Of a stretch of 64,000 nt of DNA, positions 46,909 to 54,171 are shown piece by piece. The stretch spans positions 1 through 64,000 of IMG/VR virus record IMGVR_UViG_3300047289_000053; one strand, 5' to 3'. Every line of letters begins with the position of its first letter. The first letter of the stretch is position 1. This DNA comes from a virus. A program made the position numbers and the translations under genes. The notes under the pieces are model-generated. The model did not search any database and was not told the origin of the DNA. It saw only the letters and a list, made by a program, of their open reading frames with translations.

Positions 46909-47121
46909 ATCGTTTTAAGTTAAAGTTGTACACTTTTTAGTTTTTTTATGTACAAAATTTTTAATTTGTACACTAGTTAACTAATTGATTATTAGTATAT
47001 TATATTCTTTTATGTACAAAGTGAACAAAATATATAAGAAAAAGAGAAAAAATAATTTACCTGTAAAATAAAAAATATATTTCATCTAAGTCAGACATAT
47101 TTTGTTCATTCGTACACAAGA
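46909..47121. promoter_or_regulatory. Control region A: TGTACA cluster with an AT-rich element
   Basis: Non-coding. TGTACA occurs at 46927, 46949, 46967 and 47013, with variants TGAACA (47022) and TGTTCA (47103). The segment 46978-47082 is repeated at 57364-57480. It precedes the 46908 and primase genes. It may be an origin or an operator region. Confidence 0.65.
46978..47082 (+). repeat. AT-rich long repeat, copy A
   Basis: Pairs with 57364-57480 in the same orientation. A 19-base block (46978-46996) differs from the other copy at one base, a 40-base block (47003-47042) at three, and both copies end with a block reading AAAATAAAAAATATATTT, give or take one A. Confidence 0.8.
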
Positions 47122-47430
47122 TTAGAATGGAAGGTCTTGGCTATCTTCCACTACAGTTGGTGCAGGAGCCGGAGCAGGTGCACTTTGCTTGGCCGTAGAG
47201 CCACCATCAGATGACCAAGCAATCTTGCCATTACCTAGGTAGTTCTTCTTCTCCTTAGCCTCACGCTCTTCCTTAGATTGTGACTCATAGATACCTGCTT
47301 GGTTTCCGTACTGGTCTACCTCATCATTAATAGAGATAGTAATGTTAAGGTACGTGCCCTTGTCTCCTTTGATTAATTTATCCTTAGAGATTTTTGATAC
47401 ATCAATAGATGCTGAAATTAATTGTGCCAT
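47122..47430 (-). CDS. SSB-like single-strand DNA-binding protein
   Basis: 102 residues. The N-terminal 75 look like a small OB fold (LISASIDVSKISKDKLIKGD, YLNITISINDEVDQYG, GKIAWSS), followed by an Ala/Pro linker and an acidic tip ending QDLPF, as in bacterial SSB (DDIPF). Such tips recruit other replication proteins. It belongs with the exonuclease and annealing protein two to four genes upstream. Confidence 0.75.
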   Translation of the reverse strand: MAQLISASIDVSKISKDKLIKGDKGTYLNITISINDEVDQYGNQAGIYESQSKEEREAKEKKNYLGNGKIAWSSDGGSTAKQSAPAPAPAPTVVEDSQDLPF

Positions 47431-47444
47431 AATTTATTGTTTGT

Positions 47445-47693
47445 TTAATTGTTTACTGATTCGTAAGTCATTTCAAAAATGTCGGGCTTGCAAGGGTAGA
47501 ACTCTCCCTTTACTCCCTTGATGATATAATCACCTTTACTTGCTAACATATCGCCTTCAAGTGTTTCAATAACAACACCCGTAAGTGGATGAGATTTTAT
47601 TTTATCACCGCAGAATCCCAACAAAAGGTCTACGTTCTCGTCTACCAATTGAATCGCTTCAATAACTACTGGTTTCTTTCTGTATTGTGCCAT
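47445..47693 (-). CDS. Small conserved phage protein
   Basis: 82 residues, with AQYRKKPVVIEAIQL at the start and GDYIIKGVKGEFYPCKPDIF near the end, a very widespread phage pattern of unknown function. It sits inside the recombination cluster, between the SSB-like and exonuclease genes. Confidence 0.85.
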   Translation of the reverse strand: MAQYRKKPVVIEAIQLVDENVDLLLGFCGDKIKSHPLTGVVIETLEGDMLASKGDYIIKGVKGEFYPCKPDIFEMTYESVNN

Positions 47694-47695
47694 AA

Positions 47696-48430
47696 TTACA
47701 ATGTTTCTAATTTAAAATACTGAGTAATGTCATCGGTTGCATTGGGCCCGAAGAACTTTTGGTAGACTTCAATAGCCTTGTAGACCTTCTCTCTGCCACG
47801 ATCCAAGAACTCATCTGAGCACTCAAACAAGCCCGTACGACAACTATCTTTCTCTACTGCGATAAATACCATAGGCTTACCAAATAACTGGTTGTAGATG
47901 TAAGCCTGAGAGTCGTAGTTGTACTTGCGTGCCGAGAACTTGAAGTCATCAAGGTTAGCCGTTGTCTTGAGGTCGATAAGAATCTCATCACCCACAATGT
48001 CCGACTTGCCTTTCCATTGGATGCCACCAATCTCACCGATGGCTGGAACTTCATAAGAGTTTGATGAGTCACGAATCATATCGTAAAACGTGAGGTTACC
48101 CATCAACGCCTTAGCCATGCGTTCACAATCATCAACTTCTTTCTGAAGCAATAACATGTCAGCACCTGATGAGGCCAACGCATCTTTGTACAAGTTAGTC
48201 GTACGTGTGGATGCCTCCACTGCCATGAAGTTCTTTAACTTCTCAGGCTCAAGAATGAACGTATGAAAGTAAGATCCTGCAAGCATAGCAGGAGTCTTTT
48301 CTTTTGGTACACCATACTGCGTAGGGTTATACAATAATGCACCGATATCTGAGTTAGATAGGTACTGTTTACCAATTCCAGAATAGTATTCTGAATCGTT
48401 TTTCAATGTTTCTAAAATGTTATTGCTCAT
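47696..48430 (-). CDS. PD-(D/E)XK exonuclease (RecE/exonuclease VIII-like)
   Basis: 244 residues. The nuclease core is visible: YLSNSDIGALLYNP, GSYFHTFILEPEK, GKSDIVGDEILIDLKTTANL (Asp then Glu/Asp and Lys of the metal site) and the closing NYDSQAYIYNQLFG. Such enzymes resect double-stranded ends to give single strands for the annealing protein encoded two genes upstream. Confidence 0.85.
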   Translation of the reverse strand: MSNNILETLKNDSEYYSGIGKQYLSNSDIGALLYNPTQYGVPKEKTPAMLAGSYFHTFILEPEKLKNFMAVEASTRTTNLYKDALASSGADMLLLQKEVDDCERMAKALMGNLTFYDMIRDSSNSYEVPAIGEIGGIQWKGKSDIVGDEILIDLKTTANLDDFKFSARKYNYDSQAYIYNQLFGKPMVFIAVEKDSCRTGLFECSDEFLDRGREKVYKAIEVYQKFFGPNATDDITQYFKLETL

Positions 48431-48842
48431 TTGCGTATGGGTTTTTGGTTGTTAAGTATTTATAATAATAGATTTGTTCTATATCATCTGAGTTTCTCGC
48501 ATTTGTTCCATATTTTAATGGGCCATAAGAAGAAAATCTTCTAAAATAAGTAATCATCCAATTGTCGTATTGTTTGTCCCTAACCCAAACCACGTCGCCT
48601 GGCTTAGGTATTTCATTTGGTCGCTCTTGGCTAAATCCATCAAGCGTGTATTCAGTGAAAGATAAAGTAGATGGAGCTTCTTCATAAAATCTACCATCCC
48701 AAGTAAATGAGGCTTTACCTATTGGGAAAGAACACCTAATTGTAAATGGAGTAAGTTCAGGATTCTCTTCTTTAATTACTTCGCCCCATCCTCCTAATTG
48801 TAAGCAAAATACTTTGTCTCCTTTTTTAAATATAGTCTCCAT
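48420..48842 (-). CDS. SH3-like repeat protein, paralogue of the 46612 gene
   Basis: 140 residues. Two beta-rich parts: KKGDKVFCLQLGGWGEV...SLSFTEYTLDGFSQERP and a second, IPKPGDVVWVRDKQYDNWMI. Shares blocks with the 46612 protein. It overlaps the neighbours at both ends (11 bases with the exonuclease, one base with the annealing gene). Function unknown. Confidence 0.7.
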   Translation of the reverse strand: METIFKKGDKVFCLQLGGWGEVIKEENPELTPFTIRCSFPIGKASFTWDGRFYEEAPSTLSFTEYTLDGFSQERPNEIPKPGDVVWVRDKQYDNWMITYFRRFSSYGPLKYGTNARNSDDIEQIYYYKYLTTKNPYANEQ

Positions 48843-49435
48843 TACTTCTTAAGTTTATTGATTGCTGACTTGACATCATCTGATAACTCATACTTCTTGG
48901 ATAAGTTTTTGAATACATCCTCAGACTTTAACCCTATGTTATCGACAACATAGTTGACTACTTTCTCCCAGTTCGCATCACCTACTGCCAATGCTATCTT
49001 GCCCGCAGGTTTAGCCACCACCTTAGCAGGTGTGCCATCAGTTGCCTCAGGGAAATCTTCTTTGGCATAGATGTTAAGAGCCAATCCATGTAATGCCAAT
49101 GCCTTCACCGTTGAACGCTGAATAGTTTTGTTCACATCGAACGATGTAAGACTTGCTAATGGAATTGACTTGTTCATGTGGTTCATCACTGGTAAGTAGT
49201 CAATGTACTCCAAGCCATTGATAGTTACACCCACCTTGACCCAAGCCGTAGCCCCATCTGAAAAGTAGTTCATCCCAGTCTCTGACTCGTACACAGTACG
49301 TGTCATGTCAGGGAATAATTTCTTGCATTCTGCCCAAGCAGTAGCCCATGATAGGTAAGATAATTGACCTCTCTTTTCTACTTTAGATGAGAGGTTGAGA
49401 GCAGATAACTGCTCGAACACTGATTTGTTAGACAT
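48842..49435 (-). CDS. DUF1071 (Sak-like) single-strand annealing protein
   Basis: 197 residues. The family core is seen in YLSWATAWAECKKLFPD and NKTIQRSTVKALALHGLALN, then a flexible linker and a C-terminal helix domain. DUF1071 proteins are Rad52-like annealing proteins of phages. With the exonuclease and SSB it forms a lambda Red-like recombination set, useful for repair and for making concatemers. Confidence 0.85.
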   Translation of the reverse strand: MSNKSVFEQLSALNLSSKVEKRGQLSYLSWATAWAECKKLFPDMTRTVYESETGMNYFSDGATAWVKVGVTINGLEYIDYLPVMNHMNKSIPLASLTSFDVNKTIQRSTVKALALHGLALNIYAKEDFPEATDGTPAKVVAKPAGKIALAVGDANWEKVVNYVVDNIGLKSEDVFKNLSKKYELSDDVKSAINKLKK

Positions 49436-49464
49436 AATAAATTAGATTAAAGTGAACGACAAAT

Positions 49465-49773
49465 TTAATTTTTTTCTTGGAATAAACAATAGCCAAGCAA
49501 TAAATAGTTATACAAATCTGCAAATCTTGATGACAAAGGTTCAGCAGGTTTTAGATCAGGATTCTTGATGTGTGCCTGAATAGAGCTCAGTTGCTTATCA
49601 AAAAAGATTGACCACACTTGTAATGGAGTGACACCAGCTCGCTTGGCTGACTCCTTAAAATTGTTGAGAATATCTACATTCTCTAACGTGTACTCAGGTT
49701 GCTTTGCCTCTCTGATGGACATCGCATGGTTGTATAGCGTATCGTACGCCTCGTTGAATTGTTCTTGTGTCAT
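49465..49773 (-). CDS. DUF1599 protein (nucleotide modification associated domain 1)
   Basis: 102 residues. EYTLENVDILNNFKESAKRA, then VWSIFFDKQLSSI and SRFADLYNYLLLG, match the family PF07659. The family is linked by context to phage nucleotide modification, but no reaction is known. Useful hint that this phage may alter its DNA. Confidence 0.82.
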   Translation of the reverse strand: MTQEQFNEAYDTLYNHAMSIREAKQPEYTLENVDILNNFKESAKRAGVTPLQVWSIFFDKQLSSIQAHIKNPDLKPAEPLSSRFADLYNYLLLGYCLFQEKN

Positions 49774-49777
49774 TTTA

Positions 49778-50011
49778 TTAAAAGTTTTCGTTAAACCTAT
49801 CTACTCTTGCTTCTAATTCCCCAGTACCTATCTTAGCTAAAAAGAATCTTACTTCTTGCTGATAAGCTGAGTCTAATTCTTTCTCTATTAGTACATCTAT
49901 GATTTCATATACTGCCAATGATGCACAGCGTTTGGCCATATCAAAATCTAATCCTAGCCCCTTGTATCTATCAATCATTTGTAGAGCTTTATCTTCTGGT
50001 GTCTGTATCAT
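49778..50011 (-). CDS. Small conserved phage protein
   Basis: 77 residues, helical, with MAKRCASLAVYEIIDVLIEK, a pattern common in Bacteroidota phages. It overlaps the next gene upstream by four bases. Function unknown. Confidence 0.75.
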   Translation of the reverse strand: MIQTPEDKALQMIDRYKGLGLDFDMAKRCASLAVYEIIDVLIEKELDSAYQQEVRFFLAKIGTGELEARVDRFNENF

Positions 50012-50268
50012 ACTAAATATCTGTCTATTGCGTTAGTTAATTGTTCGTAATTTAAAGCACTCGCTATCTTAATATTAAAGTAGCGTTGTTGCTCCAACCA
50101 GTGCTCAGGTAGAGCATCGAATTGGATGAGTAGGTAGTGGTAATCGCCTGATGCTTTAAGCACCAATAGATTCTTACCGCCTACCACACTTGCGTACCGC
50201 AACCCTCTCTCCCGAAGGTATCTGCGTGTTCTAGCCATCAGGCTATTAAGCGTAATCTTGCGTCCCAT
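50008..50268 (-). CDS. Small hypothetical protein
   Basis: 86 residues from the ATG at 50268 (the open frame reaches 50286). Basic N-terminus (MGRKITLNSLMARTRRYLRE) and a compact alpha/beta rest. No family recognised. Confidence 0.7.
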   Translation of the reverse strand: MGRKITLNSLMARTRRYLRERGLRYASVVGGKNLLVLKASGDYHYLLIQFDALPEHWLEQQRYFNIKIASALNYEQLTNAIDRYLV

Positions 50269-50530
50269 TGCGTAGTACTGGCACATGACCAGATTTAATT
50301 AAACGTCTTTTTTTGTAGTCAATGTATTTGTAAAAAGTAAAATGACCTAGCTTGTGGCGTTGCAACCGCACACGCTTATCACACTCATCGCAGGTAATGT
50401 GCATCGTGCACACATTGTTTGAGCGTTCAAATATCTTACGCAAGACATTCACATCATGCTCGTGCCCACACCATGGGCATGCCGTGTTGGATTCCTCGAA
50501 TCCTTGTCGGGATCTAGCTACCCTTTGCAT
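50246..50530 (-). CDS. Zinc-ribbon protein
   Basis: 94 residues. Two Cys pairs, CPWCGHEH and CTMHITCDECDKRVR, make a zinc ribbon, with a basic C-terminal part. Probably binds nucleic acid. Start overlaps the stop of the preceding gene (TAATG). Confidence 0.75.
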   Translation of the reverse strand: MQRVARSRQGFEESNTACPWCGHEHDVNVLRKIFERSNNVCTMHITCDECDKRVRLQRHKLGHFTFYKYIDYKKRRLIKSGHVPVLRNGTQDYA

Positions 50531-50787
50531 TATTCTTCAAAGTATTTAATTTGATTATAGTTTGTATCCATCAAGCCTCTTGATATTAAGTATTCCGTAG
50601 CATCTTCTAAGACAACTCTACCATATTGATTAATACCTCGTTTTGTTGCGGGGTCAAAAAAGACATACCAATAACGACTTGTGTTATATAGTACCATGGT
50701 GTCTCTATTAATTTCAACTTCTTCTAAATCCCAGCGTGGATTCATAAATCCTAAATCGCCTGAATAATTTAATTCTTTATTTTCCAT
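50530..50787 (-). CDS. Small hypothetical protein
   Basis: 85 residues from the ATG at 50787, whose first bases overlap the stop of the 43-residue membrane gene (TGATG). Mixed fold with VLYNTSRYWYVFFDPATKRG. No family recognised. Confidence 0.7.
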   Translation of the reverse strand: MENKELNYSGDLGFMNPRWDLEEVEINRDTMVLYNTSRYWYVFFDPATKRGINQYGRVVLEDATEYLISRGLMDTNYNQIKYFEE

Positions 50788-50918
50788 CACGATAGTCTAA
50801 TTAAAATGTAAGCACATAGTATTGCACTTAGTGTACCAGTTACACCAATGATAGCACCAATAACAAATTGTCTAAAGGCAATCTCTGAGACTTCCTTGCA
50901 GTTATATTTTTCTTCCAT
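50787..50918 (-). CDS. Tiny membrane protein
   Basis: 43 residues: a charged N-terminus (MEEKYNCKEVSEIAFRQ) and one hydrophobic helix (FVIGAIIGVTGTLSAILCAY). It overlaps the gene upstream by 17 bases and is coupled to the gene downstream (TGATG), which supports expression. Confidence 0.6.
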   Translation of the reverse strand: MEEKYNCKEVSEIAFRQFVIGAIIGVTGTLSAILCAYILIRLS

Positions 50919-51237
50919 CTCTTTCACGAGCTAGTTCTTGTTTAGATAATGCCGTTACTAAGTTCTTAGTACCAGTTTGATTTTCTTCAAATTCCTTCAT
51001 CTTGTTAATGCCATACAAAACAGATGCATGATCAATAGGGTAGCCGTACCGCTCGCAGTACCTCTGTATCTCCCATATCTTTACATCCTCCTTGTCACAT
51101 AGTGCATAGAAATGATGGCGAGCTGATACAATGGGGAATGCCTTCGTGTTAAGAAACATATCCCTCTTTCTGATTCGGTGTCGATAACAAATTCGCCTAG
51201 CGATTCTGTCTATCTTGTCAATGTCTGATATAATCAT
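50902..51237 (-). CDS. DnaA domain IV-like DNA-binding protein
   Basis: 111 residues from the ATG at 51237, a start supported by an ATGA overlap with the tiny gene before it. The segment KAFPIVSARHHFYALCDKED, then IQRYCERYGYPIDHASVLYG, resembles the DnaA C-terminal helix-turn-helix (DHSTV type). No ATPase domain. It might bind an origin or operator in the phage or host. Moderate confidence in the family. Confidence 0.6.
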   Translation of the reverse strand: MIISDIDKIDRIARRICYRHRIRKRDMFLNTKAFPIVSARHHFYALCDKEDVKIWEIQRYCERYGYPIDHASVLYGINKMKEFEENQTGTKNLVTALSKQELARERDGRKI

Positions 51238-51314
51238 ATAATAGATATTAAAAAGTAAATAATGTAAGCCCAAAACAACCCGAGTAGGACTAAAAATAAT
51301 CTAGCGTTCTTCAT
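51234..51314 (-). CDS. Tiny 26-residue membrane peptide
   Basis: MKNARLFLVLLGLFWAYIIY and a short hydrophobic end; essentially one transmembrane helix with a basic N-terminus. Its stop overlaps the next gene start (ATGA) and its start overlaps the previous gene end, both signs of a coupled real gene. Confidence 0.5.
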   Translation of the reverse strand: MKNARLFLVLLGLFWAYIIYFLISII

Positions 51315-51456
51315 TTGTGTCATCTATTGCAACCGCCATAGCTAAAACTAGGACGGCAACTGTGAAGAATAAGAATGTAGCAACTAGATATGTTAACAAA
51401 CCCGACACCAGTGCAAGGGCAAATAGCCCATAAGAAATTTTATATAATGAATTCAT
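51301..51456 (-). CDS. Tiny membrane protein with one or two helices
   Basis: 51 residues, hydrophobic from about 8 to 42 (LFALALVSGLLTYLVATFLF then VAVLVLAMAVAI), acidic end. Start overlaps the preceding stop by four bases (ATGA). Confidence 0.6.
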   Translation of the reverse strand: MNSLYKISYGLFALALVSGLLTYLVATFLFFTVAVLVLAMAVAIDDTNEER

Positions 51457-51695
51457 AGTTCTGTATATTGTGAGATTATCTCATCGAAATCTCTGATTAA
51501 ATTTTTACTTACATTATCGTAGCTAGTCCATAGCCAATCGCTACCATCGTAGCACTGGAGAATATACTTCTTGGTGATTGGGTCTCGTGTAAACTTCATT
51601 TGCACCGTACGTTTGGTTGCGGTCGGTAGGTAGAATGTTCCCCCTTTCTTGCCAGAAATTATCAGTTCTCTGAACCGATCTATTTGCTCTATCAT
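51453..51695 (-). CDS. Small hypothetical protein
   Basis: 80 residues with a plausible alpha/beta layout (MIEQIDRFRELIISGKKGGT...QCYDGSDWLWTSYDNVSK). The 51541-51831 frame overlaps its first half by 155 bases. Confidence 0.6.
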   Translation of the reverse strand: MIEQIDRFRELIISGKKGGTFYLPTATKRTVQMKFTRDPITKKYILQCYDGSDWLWTSYDNVSKNLIRDFDEIISQYTEL

Positions 51696-51831
51696 TTTCT
51701 TGTTGGTCTAAAAATTGCTGATGCTTCGCATTATTGTATTGCTCCACAAATTGTAAGATTTGATTGTCGTATTCGCAAGCCTGCCCGAACTGGGCATACT
51801 CACACCATTCGTTGTATGTCATTTGCTCCAT
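51541..51831 (-). CDS. Small Gln-rich hypothetical protein, overlapping its neighbour
   Basis: 96 residues; the first half (MEQMTYNEWCEYAQFGQACE, NNAKHQQFLDQQENDRANRS) looks like a genuine protein, the second half is read from the same DNA as the next gene and looks less natural. It may be truncated, frameshifted or overlapping. Confidence 0.4.
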   Translation of the reverse strand: MEQMTYNEWCEYAQFGQACEYDNQILQFVEQYNNAKHQQFLDQQENDRANRSVQRTDNFWQERGNILPTDRNQTYGANEVYTRPNHQEVYSPVLRW

Positions 51832-52493
51832 TGTTTAGCGATGGCCTTAGCCATTCCTTGAAAAGTTTTACTGCGTAATGTTCTGCGTTGCTCGGGTGTA
51901 TTGGCTTCGCTCAATGCTTTATAGTACCACATAGGTTGACGTTTGATCTTACCGCTTTTACCATCAGTCCATTCAAAGAATTCACCCTTATCAACTATCT
52001 CGGTAGGGACTAGTTTAGGTAGACCCTTCAACCAAAAGCATGTAGACTTACTTGCCTTATCCCCAAACATCCAAGGTTGCACAATCTGATCCGGCTTTCG
52101 CCATAGACTAGAAAGCGAGCCAATTGGATTCTCGATTGCGATGCACGGAATATCAGACTCATATAATCTCTTGGCAAATGCTACTGCATCATCTCTATCT
52201 TTAATTCGATTAGGATATCTAGGATGAGGTCTTCTCTCCTGGGTTGGCAAATGTTTATCATCTGGATGATACAACCATCCTGCACCACTAGCAGACAAGA
52301 ATGTACAAGGTGGATGAGCAATCATTACATCCCATTTTAATTTAATTGCTTCAAATACATCACATTGTAAATGCCACTCGGGATGACCACCACTGCATGG
52401 CAATAGATCGCAACTAAATGCATCATGACCTAAGGCCCTTAATTCTTTTGTTATCGCTTGGCTTTCCTCACAAGCTACTAATATTCGTTTCAT
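51819..52493 (-). CDS. Cytosine-methyltransferase-like protein
   Basis: 224 residues. It has a Rossmann-like start (RILVACEESQAITKELRALG), SCDLLPC, then AHPPCTFLSASGAGW, whose PPC resembles the catalytic cysteine loop of C5 cytosine methyltransferases, and IENPIGSLS, like the ENV motif. The target-recognition region is short. Phages carry this type widely; whether it methylates DNA is unproven. Confidence 0.75.
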   Translation of the reverse strand: MKRILVACEESQAITKELRALGHDAFSCDLLPCSGGHPEWHLQCDVFEAIKLKWDVMIAHPPCTFLSASGAGWLYHPDDKHLPTQERRPHPRYPNRIKDRDDAVAFAKRLYESDIPCIAIENPIGSLSSLWRKPDQIVQPWMFGDKASKSTCFWLKGLPKLVPTEIVDKGEFFEWTDGKSGKIKRQPMWYYKALSEANTPEQRRTLRSKTFQGMAKAIAKQWSK

Positions 52494-52496
52494 TTT

Positions 52497-52736
52497 TTAA
52501 TTATTTTCAGCTACAATAATTGCCCCGTTAATATCATTAACATCGCTTTCATTAACTTCTAAGTAAGCATCCCAACCTATTACATGCTCTAACAATTCCG
52601 TCACGTCATCTTTGCTAGGATCAAATCCTATTAATTCCCACCTATCCTGGAAGTCTACTAAAAATCTATAGTCTTTCTTTTTGAATGATGTGATCGCATC
52701 AAAACCTAATAAAAAGTATCTCATGTTAATTTTCAT
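52497..52736 (-). CDS. Small acidic hypothetical protein
   Basis: 79 residues (a second ATG four codons in, at 52724). Reads MRYFLLGFDAITSFKKKDYR after that ATG, then an acidic end. Coupled to the next gene upstream by an 11-base overlap. Function unknown. Confidence 0.65.
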   Translation of the reverse strand: MKINMRYFLLGFDAITSFKKKDYRFLVDFQDRWELIGFDPSKDDVTELLEHVIGWDAYLEVNESDVNDINGAIIVAENN

Positions 52737-52923
52737 TTGGATTATTTAAAAACATAATTGATATCAACTCAGAATTTGTTTCTTCATCGTACAAATCCTC
52801 CTCCACATGGTGGATAATTTCTACATCTGAATCTCTGTCTTCACGATAGTAAAGACTCACACTTGATAGGTCATAGACCTTGTCTAATTCCAATAGATAA
52901 CTTAAAAGTTCTTTAGCATTCAT
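52726..52923 (-). CDS. Small acidic hypothetical protein
   Basis: 65 residues, very acidic (YREDRDSDVEIIHHVEEDLY). The upstream leader (52924-52943) closely matches that of the 53250 gene. Confidence 0.6.
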   Translation of the reverse strand: MNAKELLSYLLELDKVYDLSSVSLYYREDRDSDVEIIHHVEEDLYDEETNSELISIMFLNNPNEN

Positions 52924-52957
52924 ATTATAGTGTATTTAAAAAGTTAAAAATTGATCA

Positions 52958-53242
52958 CTAACGTGTCATCGCAAGTTTGCGGTTTGGGTTATCATTAAAT
53001 GCTTTATCGCATTCCGCTTTTATGTCGGCATCTACAATTTCGCTTATGCCTTCATATTGTCCAAACCTACTAGCATAAGTACGTACATTAAGTACCCCTT
53101 TATTATTTTTAATGTAGTCTTTTATTTCATACATATCCTTTCCAAAAACTTCATAAATACTTAATGTACCCTTTTGACCCCACTTATCTACATCGCAAGT
53201 GGCGTGAAATTCTACTAGTTTTTGTTTGATTAAATTTTGCAT
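52958..53242 (-). CDS. Small hypothetical protein
   Basis: 94 residues with LVEFHATCDVDKWGQKGTLS and an alpha/beta pattern. Separate gene with a short AT-rich leader. No family recognised. Confidence 0.65.
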   Translation of the reverse strand: MQNLIKQKLVEFHATCDVDKWGQKGTLSIYEVFGKDMYEIKDYIKNNKGVLNVRTYASRFGQYEGISEIVDADIKAECDKAFNDNPNRKLAMTR

Positions 53243-53249
53243 CTTATGA

Positions 53250-53450
53250 TTATTTATTGATTTGATTTATTAATTCATTTTGTAAATACATGGGTAATTC
53301 GGTACATGGCCACACAATTGCACCTGCCTTTTGGTCGTACAATGCTTCTTGCTTATCGCCATATATAACTATTTCCCCGTTAGAGAATCTAATTACATCT
53401 TCTTTATTTTGATTATAAAGAACGAAATCAGTTTTAGATAATGCTTTCAT
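53250..53450 (-). CDS. Small hypothetical protein
   Basis: 66 residues, mixed fold (DVIRFSNGEIVIYGDKQEAL). Leader shares a motif with the 52726 gene. Function unknown. Confidence 0.65.
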   Translation of the reverse strand: MKALSKTDFVLYNQNKEDVIRFSNGEIVIYGDKQEALYDQKAGAIVWPCTELPMYLQNELINQINK

Positions 53451-53451
53451 C

Positions 53452-53661
53452 TTATAAGGTATTTAAAAAGTTTAGAATTGATTGCGTTTTAGTAGTGAAT
53501 TGACCTATATATTCAGTCAAGGCTTCACCTGGATCAGTAAAAATTGAGCACTCTAATAAATCTTGATCCGATCTATTAAATACTTTTACAATAATTACGC
53601 CACCTTCTGAGGCCACCACGTGTAGGCTATAATCGCCTTGATTAATTATCTTGCGTGCCAT
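53452..53661 (-). CDS. Small hypothetical protein
   Basis: 69 residues, beta-rich start (DYSLHVVASEGGVIIVKVFN). Start overlaps the stop of the gene upstream by one base. No family recognised. Confidence 0.65.
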   Translation of the reverse strand: MARKIINQGDYSLHVVASEGGVIIVKVFNRSDQDLLECSIFTDPGEALTEYIGQFTTKTQSILNFLNTL

Positions 53662-53939
53662 TAGTCTATTATTAATTGTTTTTTAATTTCTTGCGTTAAA
53701 ATTGATATTACAAAATCGTTTACCCTTTTGGATGCTAGGACGTCATTCAAAATTTCCATTAGCTTTTCCTTAGGTAGCTCAAATTCCTCCTCATATAATT
53801 CCCGCAAATGCTCTTGAATTTCTACGGCCTCATCAATGGCCCAAATGCATTCAGTTACTGCATATTCTTTCGGATCTAGTACTTCATATCCCCTTGAATA
53901 TAATTCTTTTGTTAGTTCTCTCGTGCTATAATTTTTCAT
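53661..53939 (-). CDS. Small helical hypothetical protein
   Basis: 92 residues, highly acidic and helical (VEIQEHLRELYEEEFELPKE). Function unknown. Confidence 0.65.
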   Translation of the reverse strand: MKNYSTRELTKELYSRGYEVLDPKEYAVTECIWAIDEAVEIQEHLRELYEEEFELPKEKLMEILNDVLASKRVNDFVISILTQEIKKQLIID

Positions 53940-53943
53940 GATC

Positions 53944-54168
53944 TTATACGTTTGATAAAATATAGGTTTCTATTTCGTTTGCTTTGCTAGTGCATAGCCT
54001 AGCCATTAGGAAATTATTTAAGTACTCAGCCTCAGCATTTGCGTGCCTGGGATTGCCCATAAAGAAATTTATTTCCTCAGTGCCCGTAGTTATATTAACT
54101 TTTTTGTTTCGGCTAATTAATACCTTGTATTTATCGCCTAATGAATTTAATTTAAAGGTCTTTTGCAT
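53944..54168 (-). CDS. Small hypothetical protein
   Basis: 74 residues: beta start (KVLISRNKKVNITTGTEEIN) and a helix with ANAEAEYLNNFLMARLC. Follows the Cys-rich gene by three bases. Confidence 0.65.
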   Translation of the reverse strand: MQKTFKLNSLGDKYKVLISRNKKVNITTGTEEINFFMGNPRHANAEAEYLNNFLMARLCTSKANEIETYILSNV

Positions 54169-54171
54169 TGC

